This document shows positions 1 to 8,907 of a stretch of DNA of 64,000 nucleotides, one piece after another. A program made the position numbers and the translations under genes. The first letter of the stretch is position 1. Each line of letters opens with the position of its first letter. Location of the stretch: contig PALG01000029.1 of assembly GCA_002707025.1 (NCBI GenBank), forward strand, positions 124,001-188,000. Direction: 5' to 3'. Below the pieces are notes generated by a model, which saw only the letters and a list, made by a program, of their open reading frames with translations, ran no database searches and was not told the DNA's origin. This stretch comes from Flavobacteriaceae bacterium. GTDB lineage: Bacteria > Bacteroidota > Bacteroidia > Flavobacteriales > Flavobacteriaceae.

Positions 1-2
1 CA

Positions 3-407
3 GAAGACCTCACTTCAAGCCTTCAGACCCAAGTTACAGAACTTTACAAGCAGTTGAGCGAGAAAGTAAGCCAAATACCCCTTGAAACGGTTTTTCAGCA
101 AAACAATACAACAATTGTTTATGCGATGGAGGGAACAAAACTGATAGGGATGGCTTCCATGGGTAATTATCGCGTTATCTCTGGAATTAAAGGATGGATT
201 GAAGATGTTGTGGTAGACGAGACACAGCGTGGCAAGGGTATTGGCGAACAACTCATTCGAAAACTATTGCATATCGCAAAGCAAAGAAACTACACCGATG
301 TATTCCTTTTTACGGAAGACTTCCGCGTCCCGGCCATTCATTTGTATAAAAAATTGGGATTTGTATTTCGGGATAGTCAGATTTACACCTATAAAGTTCT
401 GAAGTAG
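3..407 (+). CDS. GNAT-family N-acetyltransferase, 5' end missing
   Basis: This is the C-terminal part of a GNAT acyltransferase, an enzyme that moves an acetyl group from acetyl-CoA to an amine. The frame is open to the left edge of the window. The residues read from base 3 (EDLTSSLQTQ) look like ordinary GNAT N-terminal sequence, so the start lies outside the window and the in-frame TTG at 54 is probably not the true start. The acetyl-CoA-binding motif A is visible as DETQRGKGIG around base 220, followed by the usual helix and the C-terminal YKKLGF motif. The substrate cannot be inferred. Confidence 0.85.
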   Translation, partial: EDLTSSLQTQVTELYKQLSEKVSQIPLETVFQQNNTTIVYAMEGTKLIGMASMGNYRVISGIKGWIEDVVVDETQRGKGIGEQLIRKLLHIAKQRNYTDVFLFTEDFRVPAIHLYKKLGFVFRDSQIYTYKVLK

Positions 408-465
408 CGTTATAAAAGGAACTATAAGATTACCTTAAACCCCTGTAAAGGTCTATAAATTTCCC

Positions 466-473
466 TATTTTTG
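466..473 (+). promoter_or_regulatory. uvrB -7 promoter box
   Basis: TATTTTTG matches the Bacteroidota -7 consensus TAnnTTTG and lies 20 bases before the uvrB ATG. The -33 element is weak: CTG at 443-445, spacer 20. Confidence 0.55.
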
Positions 474-493
474 TAAGGAACACAAAAACAGCT

Positions 494-2494
494 ATGAAGT
501 TTCAAATTGTTAGTGATTTTCAACCAACAGGAGATCAGCCAGAAGCCATTAGTCAATTGGTAGCCGGCCTCCAATCTGATGAAAAATACCAAACCCTTCT
601 CGGGGTAACCGGAAGTGGAAAAACCTTTACGGTAGCCAATGTGGTTCAGGAAGTGCAAAAACCCACCTTGGTCCTGGCTCACAATAAAACCCTTGCTGCA
701 CAGCTGTACAGTGAGTTCAAACAATTTTTTCCGAACAATGCGGTAGAATATTTTGTCTCTTACTACGATTATTACCAACCCGAAGCGTACATTCCAACGA
801 GTGGAACCTACATAGAAAAAGATCTTTCCATTAACGAAGAAATTGAGAAACTTCGATTGAGCACTACTTCTTCCCTACTCTCTGGACGACGGGATGTGTT
901 GGTGGTGGCTTCGGTTTCCTGTTTGTACGGTATTGGGAACCCTATCGAATTTCAGAAGAATGTGATTCATTTGGAGAAAGGTCAAATCCTTTCACGTACC
1001 AAATTATTGCATCAATTAGTACAAAGTCTGTATGCCCGTACGGAACATGATTTCCATAATGGCCGTTTCCGAATTAAAGGGGATACCGTGGATATTTACC
1101 CTGGATATGCCGATAATGCGTTTCGAGTGCACTTTTTTGGGGATGAGATTGAAGAAATTGAAGCGTTTGACCCACTGAATAATCAAGTGATTGAAAAGTA
1201 CGACCGACTCAATATTTACCCAGCCAATATGTTTGTGACTTCCCCTGAAGTGTTACAAACCGCTATTAAGGATATTCAGGATGATTTGATGAAGCAAATC
1301 GACTACTTTAAGGAAATTGGGAAGCATCTGGAAGCAAAACGACTGGAAGAGCGTACCAACTTTGACTTGGAAATGATTCGGGAATTGGGCTATTGTAGCG
1401 GGATTGAGAACTATTCCCGTTATCTGGACCGAAGGCAGCCTGGGACGCGACCGTTCTGTTTATTGGACTATTTCCCTGATGATTATTTGATGATTGTAGA
1501 TGAAAGCCACGTCTCCATTCCGCAGGTGGGTGCCATGTACGGTGGGGATCGAAGCAGAAAAGAAAACTTAGTGGAGTACGGTTTCCGCTTGCCCGCAGCT
1601 ATGGACAACCGTCCCTTGAAGTTTGAAGAATTTGAAGCCCTTCAGAATCAAGTGATTTATGTAAGTGCCACCCCAGCAGATTACGAATTGGAGCAATCGG
1701 GAGGTGTCTATGTGGAGCAGATTATTCGTCCGACCGGCTTATTGGATCCGCCTATTGAAGTTCGACCCAGTTTGAATCAGATCGATGATTTATTGGAGGA
1801 AATTCAGCAACGGATAGAAAAAGACGAACGTGTTTTGGTGACTACCCTCACCAAGCGTATGGCGGAAGAGTTGACCAAATACATGACACGGATTCAGATT
1901 CGCTGTAGGTACATCCATAGCGATGTAGATACGTTGGAAAGAGTGGAAATTATGCAGGATCTTCGTTTGGGATTATTTGATGTATTGGTCGGGGTTAATT
2001 TATTGAGGGAAGGGCTCGATTTACCAGAAGTTTCCCTCGTGGCTATTCTGGATGCTGATAAAGAAGGATTTTTACGAAGCAATCGGTCGTTGACCCAAAC
2101 GGTGGGTCGGGCGGCTCGTCACGTAAACGGAAAAGCCATCATGTATGCCGATAAGATCACCAAAAGCATGCAGAACACCATTGACGAAACCGAATACCGA
2201 CGCAGCAAACAAATCGCTTATAACAAGGAGCATGGCATTACTCCAAAAGCCATTAAAAAATCCTTGGACAATGCACTGACCAAAAAGAAAACCGAAGCCT
2301 ATACGTTTGATACTGCGGAAAGTATTGCTGCGGAAGAAACCAATGCCTATCTCACCAAACCGCAACTGGAAAAGAAAATTAGGGATACCCGTAAAGAAAT
2401 GGAAAAAGCGGCAAAGGAACTGGACTTTATGATGGCGGCCAAACTTCGGGATAAAATTAAAACCTTCCAAAAACAACTTCAGGAAACCGAATGA
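494..2494 (+). CDS. uvrB: Excinuclease ABC subunit UvrB
   Basis: UvrB is the damage-verifying helicase-like subunit of nucleotide excision repair. It is loaded on DNA by UvrA and then recruits UvrC. At 666 aa it has the normal family length. The Walker A motif GSGKT is at residues 40-44, the aromatic beta-hairpin that inserts between the strands ([12 protein letters not shown]) is near 90-101, and the DESH Walker B box is near 336. Helicase motifs V and VI ([19 protein letters not shown]) follow. A C-terminal UVR domain that contacts UvrC covers about 620-660. A TAnnTTTG box lies 20 bases upstream. The stop overlaps the start of the next gene in an ATGA arrangement, which suggests translational coupling. 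Confidence 0.97.
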   Translation: MKFQIVSDFQPTGDQPEAISQLVAGLQSDEKYQTLLGVTGSGKTFTVANVVQEVQKPTLVLAHNKTLAAQLYSEFKQFFPNNAVEYFVSYYDYYQPEAYIPTSGTYIEKDLSINEEIEKLRLSTTSSLLSGRRDVLVVASVSCLYGIGNPIEFQKNVIHLEKGQILSRTKLLHQLVQSLYARTEHDFHNGRFRIKGDTVDIYPGYADNAFRVHFFGDEIEEIEAFDPLNNQVIEKYDRLNIYPANMFVTSPEVLQTAIKDIQDDLMKQIDYFKEIGKHLEAKRLEERTNFDLEMIRELGYCSGIENYSRYLDRRQPGTRPFCLLDYFPDDYLMIVDESHVSIPQVGAMYGGDRSRKENLVEYGFRLPAAMDNRPLKFEEFEALQNQVIYVSATPADYELEQSGGVYVEQIIRPTGLLDPPIEVRPSLNQIDDLLEEIQQRIEKDERVLVTTLTKRMAEELTKYMTRIQIRCRYIHSDVDTLERVEIMQDLRLGLFDVLVGVNLLREGLDLPEVSLVAILDADKEGFLRSNRSLTQTVGRAARHVNGKAIMYADKITKSMQNTIDETEYRRSKQIAYNKEHGITPKAIKKSLDNALTKKKTEAYTFDTAESIAAEETNAYLTKPQLEKKIRDTRKEMEKAAKELDFMMAAKLRDKIKTFQKQLQETE

Positions 2495-3441
2495 AGTTTT
2501 GGAAACTATATATCGTAGTAATTATGAGTGCCTTGGGATGTCAAGATAAACCTGTTACCAAAAATACTCCTCAAAAGGTAGTTATTGCGCATCGCGGTGC
2601 TTCCGGTTATTTACCAGAACATACCTTAGCTTCAAAGGCCATGGCCTATGCCATGCATCCTGACTATTTAGAGCAAGATGTCGTTTTGAGTAAGGATGAT
2701 GTACCTATTGTGATCCATGACATTCATTTGGATGCGGTTACGAATGTGGCAGCGGTATATCCGGAACGCCTTCGCGAGGATGGCAGATATTATGTAATTG
2801 ACTTCACTTTTGAAGAACTTAAAAACCTTCAGGTGTATGAACGATTTGATATTGAAACGGGAAAAGCGGTTTTCCCAGCCCGTTTTCCATTGCAGCAATC
2901 CCGCTTCGGATTGCATTCCCTTTCCGAAGAAATAGAAATGATTCAAGGTTTGAATAAAAGTACCGGTAGGAATATGGGGATTTATCCTGAGATTAAGGAA
3001 CCTGCCTTTCACTTAAAGGAAGGAAAGGATATTTCGAAAATAGTATTGGAAACCCTTGCCAAATATGGCTATACTTCTCGTAAGGACGTTTGTATTTTAC
3101 AGTGTTTTGATGCTTCGGAATTGCGCAGGATCCGTACCGAATTGAAAAGCGAATTGTTTTTGGTGCAGCTCATGGAGTTTGAAGAAGAGATTGCATCTAT
3201 TCCGAAGTTTGCCGAATATGCCAACGGACTGGGGCCGTGGATTGGGCTTTTGGAAGACGGCAGGCTTCTTTCCTTAGCAAAGGAAAACGATTTAGTGGTT
3301 CACGCCTATACCCTTCGGAAGGATCAATTGGGAGATGCCACTTCTTTTGAAACTTTATTGGAAAAGGTATTGTTTCAACAAGGCGTTGACGGGGTTTTTA
3401 GTGACCACCCGGACGCCGTGCTTCAGTTCTTAAAAAACTGA
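2491..3441 (+). CDS. glpQ: Glycerophosphodiester phosphodiesterase, lipoprotein (GlpQ-like)
   Basis: This is a secreted GDPD-family enzyme expected to hydrolyse glycerophosphodiesters to glycerol-3-phosphate and an alcohol. The N-terminus is a lipoprotein signal ending in SALGC, with the lipidated Cys at 17. The catalytic HRGA is at 34-37, followed by E43, the metal-binding ExD (62/64) and the second catalytic His in VIHD (77). The insertion after the second His ([11 protein letters not shown]) is typical of GlpQ rather than UgpQ. At 316 aa it is slightly shorter than E. coli GlpQ. It overlaps uvrB by four bases, so the two are probably cotranscribed although functionally unrelated. Confidence 0.9.
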   Translation: MKFWKLYIVVIMSALGCQDKPVTKNTPQKVVIAHRGASGYLPEHTLASKAMAYAMHPDYLEQDVVLSKDDVPIVIHDIHLDAVTNVAAVYPERLREDGRYYVIDFTFEELKNLQVYERFDIETGKAVFPARFPLQQSRFGLHSLSEEIEMIQGLNKSTGRNMGIYPEIKEPAFHLKEGKDISKIVLETLAKYGYTSRKDVCILQCFDASELRRIRTELKSELFLVQLMEFEEEIASIPKFAEYANGLGPWIGLLEDGRLLSLAKENDLVVHAYTLRKDQLGDATSFETLLEKVLFQQGVDGVFSDHPDAVLQFLKN

Positions 3442-3512
3442 TAAGGATTTCTTACCAAAATTTTACCAAGCCCTTAACAGCAAATCCTACTGCAAATAAG
3501 TACATTGATAGA

Positions 3513-4082
3513 ATGACATTGACTGATAAAATCATTCCTGAAAGTATTCAAGCAGAAGCAGAAAAAGCCCTTTCCTATTTTCCGGAGCTTGCCAATACCC
3601 CTATCCAATTTCGGTTCAAGGATCGTATTAAGAAATCGACCATGCAGGCACAACCCTTGCTCTCAAGCTTTTTTAAAAGTCGGGAACATCGGGAATATGT
3701 TATTCTAATCAGTCGGAAAATTCAAATAGATGAAGAAGAATTTACGATTTCCGATATCCCCAAAGATGTGATTACCGGTTGGTTGGGACATGAATTGGGC
3801 CACGTGATGGATTATCGGAACCGTTCTAGTTTGGGGATGCTTTTCTTCGGAATAAAATACCTTTTTTCATCAACCCACATGAAGGAAGTGGAACGTACCG
3901 CTGATACCTATGCGATTCAGCACGGTATGGGGGACTATATTTTAAAGACCAAGAATTTTATTCTGGAGCACGCTTCTATTTCAGAAAAATACAAAAGACG
4001 CATTCGCAGGCTCTATATGTCTCCCGAAGAAGTCATGGAATTACTAAACAAAGGAAAACTGGAAGAAGCCGTTAGCTCATAG
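3513..4082 (+). CDS. Small HExxH zinc-protease-like protein
   Basis: This 189-aa protein has no recognisable signal peptide. It carries the zinc-protease signature HELGH at 93-97, embedded in GWLGHELGHVMDYRNR. The downstream EVERTADTYAIQHG (125-138) resembles the third zinc ligand region of gluzincins related to M48. Family membership is inferred from these two motifs only, and the protein lacks the membrane segments of HtpX. Its substrate is unknown. Its 3' end overlaps the 3' end of the convergent GH3 gene by 11 bases. A possible promoter box (TACATTGA) precedes the ATG but is a poor match. Confidence 0.75.
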   Translation: MTLTDKIIPESIQAEAEKALSYFPELANTPIQFRFKDRIKKSTMQAQPLLSSFFKSREHREYVILISRKIQIDEEEFTISDIPKDVITGWLGHELGHVMDYRNRSSLGMLFFGIKYLFSSTHMKEVERTADTYAIQHGMGDYILKTKNFILEHASISEKYKRRIRRLYMSPEEVMELLNKGKLEEAVSS

Positions 4083-5595
4083 ACGCCACAAAATCTTCCC
4101 ATTCCTTGAATTTTTCCTCTTTCATCACTTTTTCCATTTTCACCTGACCACCTTTTTTCTTGTTTTTTCCACTCCACTCATGGAATACTTCAGGTGGAAC
4201 GGTAGTGACTTTTACCCCATGTAGCGATTTATTTCGAGCTACCCCATAGTTTTTATTGGCTTCGGAAAGTGCTTCATCAAGACGATTGGCCAATTTCTTC
4301 TCATCGATGGTGGCATCCGTTCCCAAATACCAATGGTGATGGTACTCGCCATCTATTTTTACCGCAGCTACCGTGAATTCAGGTATTTTGATATCGAACT
4401 CATTTTCCATTTCCTGAACTGCTTTTTCCATCTTATTGACGGAAAGCTGTGAACCTACCACATTCAGGAAAAATTTGGTTCTTCCAGTGATTTTGATTTC
4501 AGCTTTGGAAACATCGGTAAAGGCAATTGTATCGCCAATAATGTAGCGCCACGCACCGGAAACTGTAGAAATGATCACTACATAATCCTTACCCTCCTCC
4601 ACTTCTTCCAAAGTAAGACTAGGAGCCTCTTCAACCAAAGAACCATCTTCTTGAATATAATCCGGCTCAAAAGGAACAAATTCGAAATAAATGCCATTAT
4701 CGGTTACCAGCCGCATGGCAGTGGTATCTGGACGCGTTTGGAAGGCCAAAAAACCTTCACTGGCCAAATAGGTATCAATTACGGTGATGGGTTTTCCCAG
4801 TAAAGCATTGAAGCTTTTTTCATAGGGCTGAAAAGCCACACCCCCACTTGTATACACCTGAAGGTTTGGCCAAACCTCATGAATATGGTCTACTTGATGA
4901 TAGCTTATAACTTCCTTCAGCATCAATTCCATCCAAGAAGGGATACCACTCAACGCTCCAATGTCCCAATTCTTCGCATTTTTAGCAATGGTTGCCACAC
5001 GCTCATCCCAATCGTCGATTTGTGCAATTTCCTCTCCCGGTTTGTAATACCCCTGAAACCAAAAAGGAATATTGCTGGCACTAATGCCACTAATCTCCCC
5101 TTCCAAAAACTCATCCCGCTTATTAAGATTCGTAGAACTTCCCAGCATCATAATTTCCTTTTCAAAAAACTCGGACGGCAGGTTAAAATTAGACAACGCC
5201 CCTACCTGCTTAATTCCTGTTTCCCGAATGGCTTCAATCATGGCTTCCGTAACGGGAATACGTTTACTGCTTTTACCAGTTGTTCCGCTACTCAACGCAA
5301 AGTATTGCGGCTTTCCGGACCAGGTAATATCGGCTTTCCCTTTTTGCGTTTGGCACCACCAGTCTTCCTTCATTTTATGATAATCGTGGTAAGGTATGGA
5401 AGCTGCAAACGATTTTTGTAAATTCTCTGTTTCCAGTAATTCGGAAAAGGCATAATATTTACCGAATGCGGTCTCTTTCGATTCTTCAAGTAATTTTTTT
5501 AATACGTTTTTCTGTGAAGCGATAGGGGATTCCTCTGTGGTAAAACTATCCTTTAGTTCGATTGCGGTTTTGATAAGAGAACCTAATATGGCCAT
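4072..5595 (-). CDS. GH3-family acyl-adenylating / acid-amido synthetase-like protein
   Basis: This 507-aa protein belongs to the GH3 family, known in plants as auxin-responsive acyl-acid amido synthetases. The family adenylates a carboxylic acid and then usually conjugates it to an amino acid. The ANL-type nucleotide motif is visible as SSGTTGKSSKRIPVT, followed by the central YTSGGVAFQPYE and the ATP-binding YRYIIGDTIAF-like segment (WRYIIGDT). The C-terminal segment has the mobile subdomain expected of the family (GRTKFFLNVVGSQLSV). Bacterial members are common in Bacteroidota, but their acid substrates are generally unknown. The gene stands alone, and no biosynthetic genes surround it. 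Confidence 0.88.
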   Translation of the reverse strand: MAILGSLIKTAIELKDSFTTEESPIASQKNVLKKLLEESKETAFGKYYAFSELLETENLQKSFAASIPYHDYHKMKEDWWCQTQKGKADITWSGKPQYFALSSGTTGKSSKRIPVTEAMIEAIRETGIKQVGALSNFNLPSEFFEKEIMMLGSSTNLNKRDEFLEGEISGISASNIPFWFQGYYKPGEEIAQIDDWDERVATIAKNAKNWDIGALSGIPSWMELMLKEVISYHQVDHIHEVWPNLQVYTSGGVAFQPYEKSFNALLGKPITVIDTYLASEGFLAFQTRPDTTAMRLVTDNGIYFEFVPFEPDYIQEDGSLVEEAPSLTLEEVEEGKDYVVIISTVSGAWRYIIGDTIAFTDVSKAEIKITGRTKFFLNVVGSQLSVNKMEKAVQEMENEFDIKIPEFTVAAVKIDGEYHHHWYLGTDATIDEKKLANRLDEALSEANKNYGVARNKSLHGVKVTTVPPEVFHEWSGKNKKKGGQVKMEKVMKEEKFKEWEDFVASMS

Positions 5596-5674
5596 GATTT
5601 TCTTTAAAAATTACTGAAATTTTTAAAAGTACCGTTCTGCTTTAAATTAAGTTTAACCTTTTCGGGGCAATGTG

Positions 5675-5682
5675 TACCTTTG
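5675..5682 (+). promoter_or_regulatory. rluF -7 promoter box, very close to the start codon
   Basis: TACCTTTG is a perfect TAnnTTTG box and ends four bases before the ATG at 5687. The transcript should therefore start at or within a few bases of the ATG, implying a leaderless or almost leaderless mRNA. This is also why the upstream in-frame GTG at 5672 is not a credible start. Confidence 0.6.
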
Positions 5683-5686
5683 CAGT

Positions 5687-6463
5687 ATGGTACATCCTGA
5701 AAACTCCATTCGAATCAATAAATTTATAAGTGACAGCGGCTACTGTTCGCGTCGCCAAGCAGATACCCATATTGAAAATGGGGAAGTTACCATTAATGGT
5801 GAAATTGCCACATTGGGGGACCGCGCCTTGCCGGAAGACGAAGTAAGAGTGAAAGGAAAACTCATTACCGAAAACGACACTTTGGTTTATATTGCCCTCA
5901 ATAAACCCGTTGGAATTACCTGTACTACCGATACCCGGGTAAAAGGAAATGTGGTAGATTTTATAGACCATAAAGAACGGATCTTTCACATTGGCAGATT
6001 GGACAAGCCCAGTGAAGGCTTGCTCTTGATGACCAACGATGGTGATATTGTCAATAAAATCCTAAGAGCAGGAAATGATCATGAAAAAGAATATATTGTT
6101 AAAGTAGACCGACCTATAACGGAGGATTTCCTTAGGCAAATGAGCAACGGAGTACCGATACTGGATACTGTAACCAAGAAATGTAAAGTAGAAAAAATAA
6201 GTCGTTTTGTTTTCAGGATTATTTTGGTGCAGGGACTGAATCGGCAAATACGGAGAATGTGCGAATATCTAGGCTATGAAGTTGTTTCGTTGAAGCGGAT
6301 TCGGATTATGAATATTTCGCTAGGCGGGCTTCCCACCGGTAAATGGCGAAACTTGACCATTGAAGAGTTAAAAGAGTTAAAAAAGGGGTTGAAAAGCTCT
6401 GATAACAGTTCCTATGTTGATAGGATGCAAAAAGGAACGAGCGGAAAACGAAGAAGAAGATAA
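5687..6463 (+). CDS. rluF: 23S rRNA pseudouridine synthase, RluF type
   Basis: This RsuA/RluB/E/F-family enzyme isomerises a specific uridine of 23S rRNA to pseudouridine. An S4 RNA-binding domain occupies about residues 7-55 ([17 protein letters not shown]). The catalytic Asp is D106 in [18 protein letters not shown], and the C-terminal motif [15 protein letters not shown] is complete. A basic tail (GKRRRR) ends the protein. The ATG at 5687 was chosen over the GTG at 5672 because a promoter box overlaps the intervening codons. Length is 258 aa. The RluF assignment over RluB rests on overall size and the [14 protein letters not shown] segment. Confidence 0.88.
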   Translation: MVHPENSIRINKFISDSGYCSRRQADTHIENGEVTINGEIATLGDRALPEDEVRVKGKLITENDTLVYIALNKPVGITCTTDTRVKGNVVDFIDHKERIFHIGRLDKPSEGLLLMTNDGDIVNKILRAGNDHEKEYIVKVDRPITEDFLRQMSNGVPILDTVTKKCKVEKISRFVFRIILVQGLNRQIRRMCEYLGYEVVSLKRIRIMNISLGGLPTGKWRNLTIEELKELKKGLKSSDNSSYVDRMQKGTSGKRRRR

Positions 6464-6470
6464 AAAATAA

Positions 6471-6501
6471 CCACGTGCCGATTGAGTAGCACGCGGTTTT
6501 T
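6471..6501 (+). terminator. Intrinsic terminator after rluF
   Basis: Arms CCACGTGC (6471-6478) and GCACGCGG (6489-6496) pair with one mismatch and are followed by five T residues. It terminates rluF before the convergent hsp20 gene. Confidence 0.7.
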
Positions 6502-6527
6502 CAACTAACTAACCAAATTAATTTCAA

Positions 6528-6962
6528 TTATGAAATCTCAACCATGCGTTTAATATCTTTCGCTTCCTCCATTTTTGGAAGCTGAATGCTTAGAATTCCA
6601 TCTTGATAGGAACCTTTAATGGAATCTTTGTTAACCGTTTCTGGAAGCGTGAATGACCTCTTAAAAGAATGATAGTTAAATTCTTTTCGGGTATACCTAG
6701 TTCCTTCTTTTTCCTCAGTTTTTTCTTCACTAGAAGTTACTTTGGAAGAAACAGTAAGCACATCTTTTTCAATTTCAATAGCAATGTTTTCTTTCTTCAA
6801 TCCAGGCACTGCCATTTCGATTACAAAATTCGTAAAATTCTCTTTAATATTGACCGCCGGATTGCTAAAACTTTCATAATTAATTGCATCCAATCGATTT
6901 TCTGGAAAAAACTCCCCAAAAATAGAGGGCAACCAATCGTCGTTTCTTTTAACTAATTTCAT
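6528..6962 (-). CDS. Hsp20 / alpha-crystallin small heat shock protein
   Basis: This 144-aa ATP-independent holdase chaperone binds unfolding proteins in the cytoplasm. The alpha-crystallin domain spans about residues 35-135. It begins with NPAVNIKENFTNFVIEMAVPG and contains the conserved GTRYTRKEFNYHSFKRSFTLP and DGILSIQLPK (A-x-x-x-n-G-v-L equivalent) segments. The C-terminal I-x-I-like element is weak. It is transcribed convergently to rluF. Within the 212-base divergent region upstream there is a TTAATTTG sequence (7003-7010, minus strand) that could serve as a -7 box, but no convincing heat-shock operator was recognised. Confidence 0.93.
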   Translation of the reverse strand: MKLVKRNDDWLPSIFGEFFPENRLDAINYESFSNPAVNIKENFTNFVIEMAVPGLKKENIAIEIEKDVLTVSSKVTSSEEKTEEKEGTRYTRKEFNYHSFKRSFTLPETVNKDSIKGSYQDGILSIQLPKMEEAKDIKRMVEIS

Positions 6963-7173
6963 GATATTTTATTGTTTAAGTTTGACATTTTTACAACCTA
7001 AAAGCAAATTAAGTTCCAAATGAGTGCTTCAGACATTTTGTCTTAATTCTGAAAAAACTAACTGTCTTATTGTCATTTCTAATACTAAATGTTACGTCAA
7101 TTTGAATATTTTATCATCTTGTTAAGAGTAATTCCTGAAATCTTAGCCTAATTTAGTTTTCTAAACCAACTCT

Positions 7174-8436
7174 TTGAATATTCCATTTAAAATATACCTG
7201 CAACGTATTTCCAGTAAAATTGCCTTCTATCCAAGTCTGCTTGCGGTTTTAGGAATTTTCATGGTCGTCTGCATGATTTATTTAGAGAGTTTAGGAATCT
7301 CCCAATCCCTCCAGGAATACGTTCCCATACTGGTTTTGGAAGACGGTGATACCGCGCTCACCATATTGGGCGCTTGTATTGGCGGACTCATTTCCATGAT
7401 GGTTTTTAGCTTTTCGATGGTGATGCTATTGTTGAGTCAGGCCTCAAGCAATTTTTCCCCTAGGCTGCTTCCGGGACTTATATCAAACAAGAAACATCAA
7501 GTTATTTTAGGGATTTATATTGCCACTATTTTATACAACTTGCTCATTCTACTATCCATAAATCCCTCTAGTTCCAAAAGCGAATTACCCGCTTTTTCGG
7601 TATTAATAGGTATGGTATTTACGGTATCTTGCCTAGTAGCGTTTATCTACTTTATCCACAGTATTTCCCAAGGCATACAAATCAGTAATATTATGGTACG
7701 CCTTTCCCAAAAAGCAAAAACCCATTTACAAAAAAGCCTAGAAGAGGAAAGTAAGCTAATGGGTAATTTGAGTTTAAAAGTCACTGAAGACTGGAGATCC
7801 TATTCCTTATCAAGGACCGGATATTTTCAGGATTATTCGGTGAAAGAGCTGATACAGTTTTGTGAGAAATTTAAGACCAAAATTGCTATTGAAATCCCAA
7901 AAGGGTTTTTCCTACAAAAGGAGACCGTTTTTTTTAGCTCAGAAAAACCCCTTAATGAAGAGCAAATTGAAGAGTTTACAGGTTTTATTAGCTTTGGCTC
8001 ATCAGAATTGGTGAGAACCAATTACCTACTTGGTTTCAAACAACTAACAGAAATTATTAATAAAGCGATGTCCCCTGCAGTTAATGACCCAGGAACTGCT
8101 ATAAATGCAATTGACTATCTCACGGAACTATTTGCCCTAAGAATGCAAAAAAAGGACACTACCTATATTCAGCACAAGGAAGTAATTGTTGCCCAAATAG
8201 CGACCGTTAGCTTGGAGGAGTTGTTGCAGCAAGTATTCTCCTCGTTACGTACCTACTGCAAAGACGATCCTATTATTGTTCAGAAACTCCTTGAAATGCT
8301 TCAGTATTTGCAAAACACATCAAAAGTTTCCAAAAGCTATCAGGACGCCCTTCAGAAACAAAAACAAAACCTGCTAAAAGAGTGTTTGCAGGAAAGTAAG
8401 TTTGACAAGTCGTTTGTTCAGCAAAGATATGCCTAA
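7174..8436 (+). CDS. DUF2254 integral membrane protein
   Basis: This protein of unknown function matches the DUF2254 family by its overall plan. It has four predicted membrane segments in the N-terminal part (about 18-37, 61-88, 110-128, 141-162) followed by a soluble cytoplasmic region. The conserved family element MSPAVNDPGTAINAIDYL is present near residue 300. The start is a TTG at 7174. No ATG occurs upstream in frame, and the next ATG (residue 30) would cut into the first membrane segment. Its stop overlaps the stop region of the convergent TerB-like gene by four bases. Confidence 0.85.
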   Translation: MNIPFKIYLQRISSKIAFYPSLLAVLGIFMVVCMIYLESLGISQSLQEYVPILVLEDGDTALTILGACIGGLISMMVFSFSMVMLLLSQASSNFSPRLLPGLISNKKHQVILGIYIATILYNLLILLSINPSSSKSELPAFSVLIGMVFTVSCLVAFIYFIHSISQGIQISNIMVRLSQKAKTHLQKSLEEESKLMGNLSLKVTEDWRSYSLSRTGYFQDYSVKELIQFCEKFKTKIAIEIPKGFFLQKETVFFSSEKPLNEEQIEEFTGFISFGSSELVRTNYLLGFKQLTEIINKAMSPAVNDPGTAINAIDYLTELFALRMQKKDTTYIQHKEVIVAQIATVSLEELLQQVFSSLRTYCKDDPIIVQKLLEMLQYLQNTSKVSKSYQDALQKQKQNLLKECLQESKFDKSFVQQRYA

Positions 8437-8831
8437 TTGTAATAGGTTTGGAAGATTGCTATAATATCCTGTGCAGGAATAATTTTATCTTCATACTCCT
8501 CCATTTTAAGCAATAACTGATCTACAACCCCATGCCTAATGCCCATTTGCAATCCAAATTCACGTAGTGCCTTTATTTCTTTAGGATGTGTTTCACGGTC
8601 CACATTCATCACCAACATAAGCTTGTGAAAATGCGTAATACGTTCCAATTCGGTAAATAAGGGAATGGAAGGTTCAGGAGCTTCAAATAGGCTATCTACC
8701 GTTTCTTTATCCAAGTGCATCCTTTCCCCTATACGGTGAATGAAATCACGTTCGGCATTGTCGATCTTTCCGTCGGCTTTTGCCAGATATATTAAATCGC
8801 TTAGCAGTGATTTAGCATGTGCGGTATTCAT
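8433..8831 (-). CDS. TerB-like helical protein
   Basis: This 132-aa cytoplasmic protein has the TerB-type pattern LLSDLIYLAKADGKIDNAE near the N-terminus: a helix, then an acidic DG-x-ID-x-E turn, then further helices. TerB domains bind divalent metal in some members and occur in stress and envelope-associated proteins. No tellurite-resistance genes are nearby, so a tellurite role is not supported. The gene lies downstream of sucC on the same strand but is separated from it by a strong terminator hairpin. Confidence 0.75.
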   Translation of the reverse strand: MNTAHAKSLLSDLIYLAKADGKIDNAERDFIHRIGERMHLDKETVDSLFEAPEPSIPLFTELERITHFHKLMLVMNVDRETHPKEIKALREFGLQMGIRHGVVDQLLLKMEEYEDKIIPAQDIIAIFQTYYN

Positions 8832-8860
8832 GGTTTGATAAAATTTAGTTTAAAAATGTC

Positions 8861-8884
8861 AAAAACCCGGAAATACCGGGTTTT
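8861..8884 (-). terminator. sucC terminator
   Basis: A perfect 9-bp inverted repeat, AAAACCCGG/CCGGGTTTT with a 5-base loop (8862-8884), is followed on the minus strand by an extended T tract. It sits 23 bases after the sucC stop and separates sucC from the TerB-like gene. Confidence 0.85.
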
Positions 8885-8907
8885 GAGGTTTCTAAAAATG
8901 TTATGAT

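Noticed and set aside
8433-8831. Tellurite-resistance gene
   Set aside because: The TerB-like fold is common in unrelated proteins, and no other ter genes are nearby.
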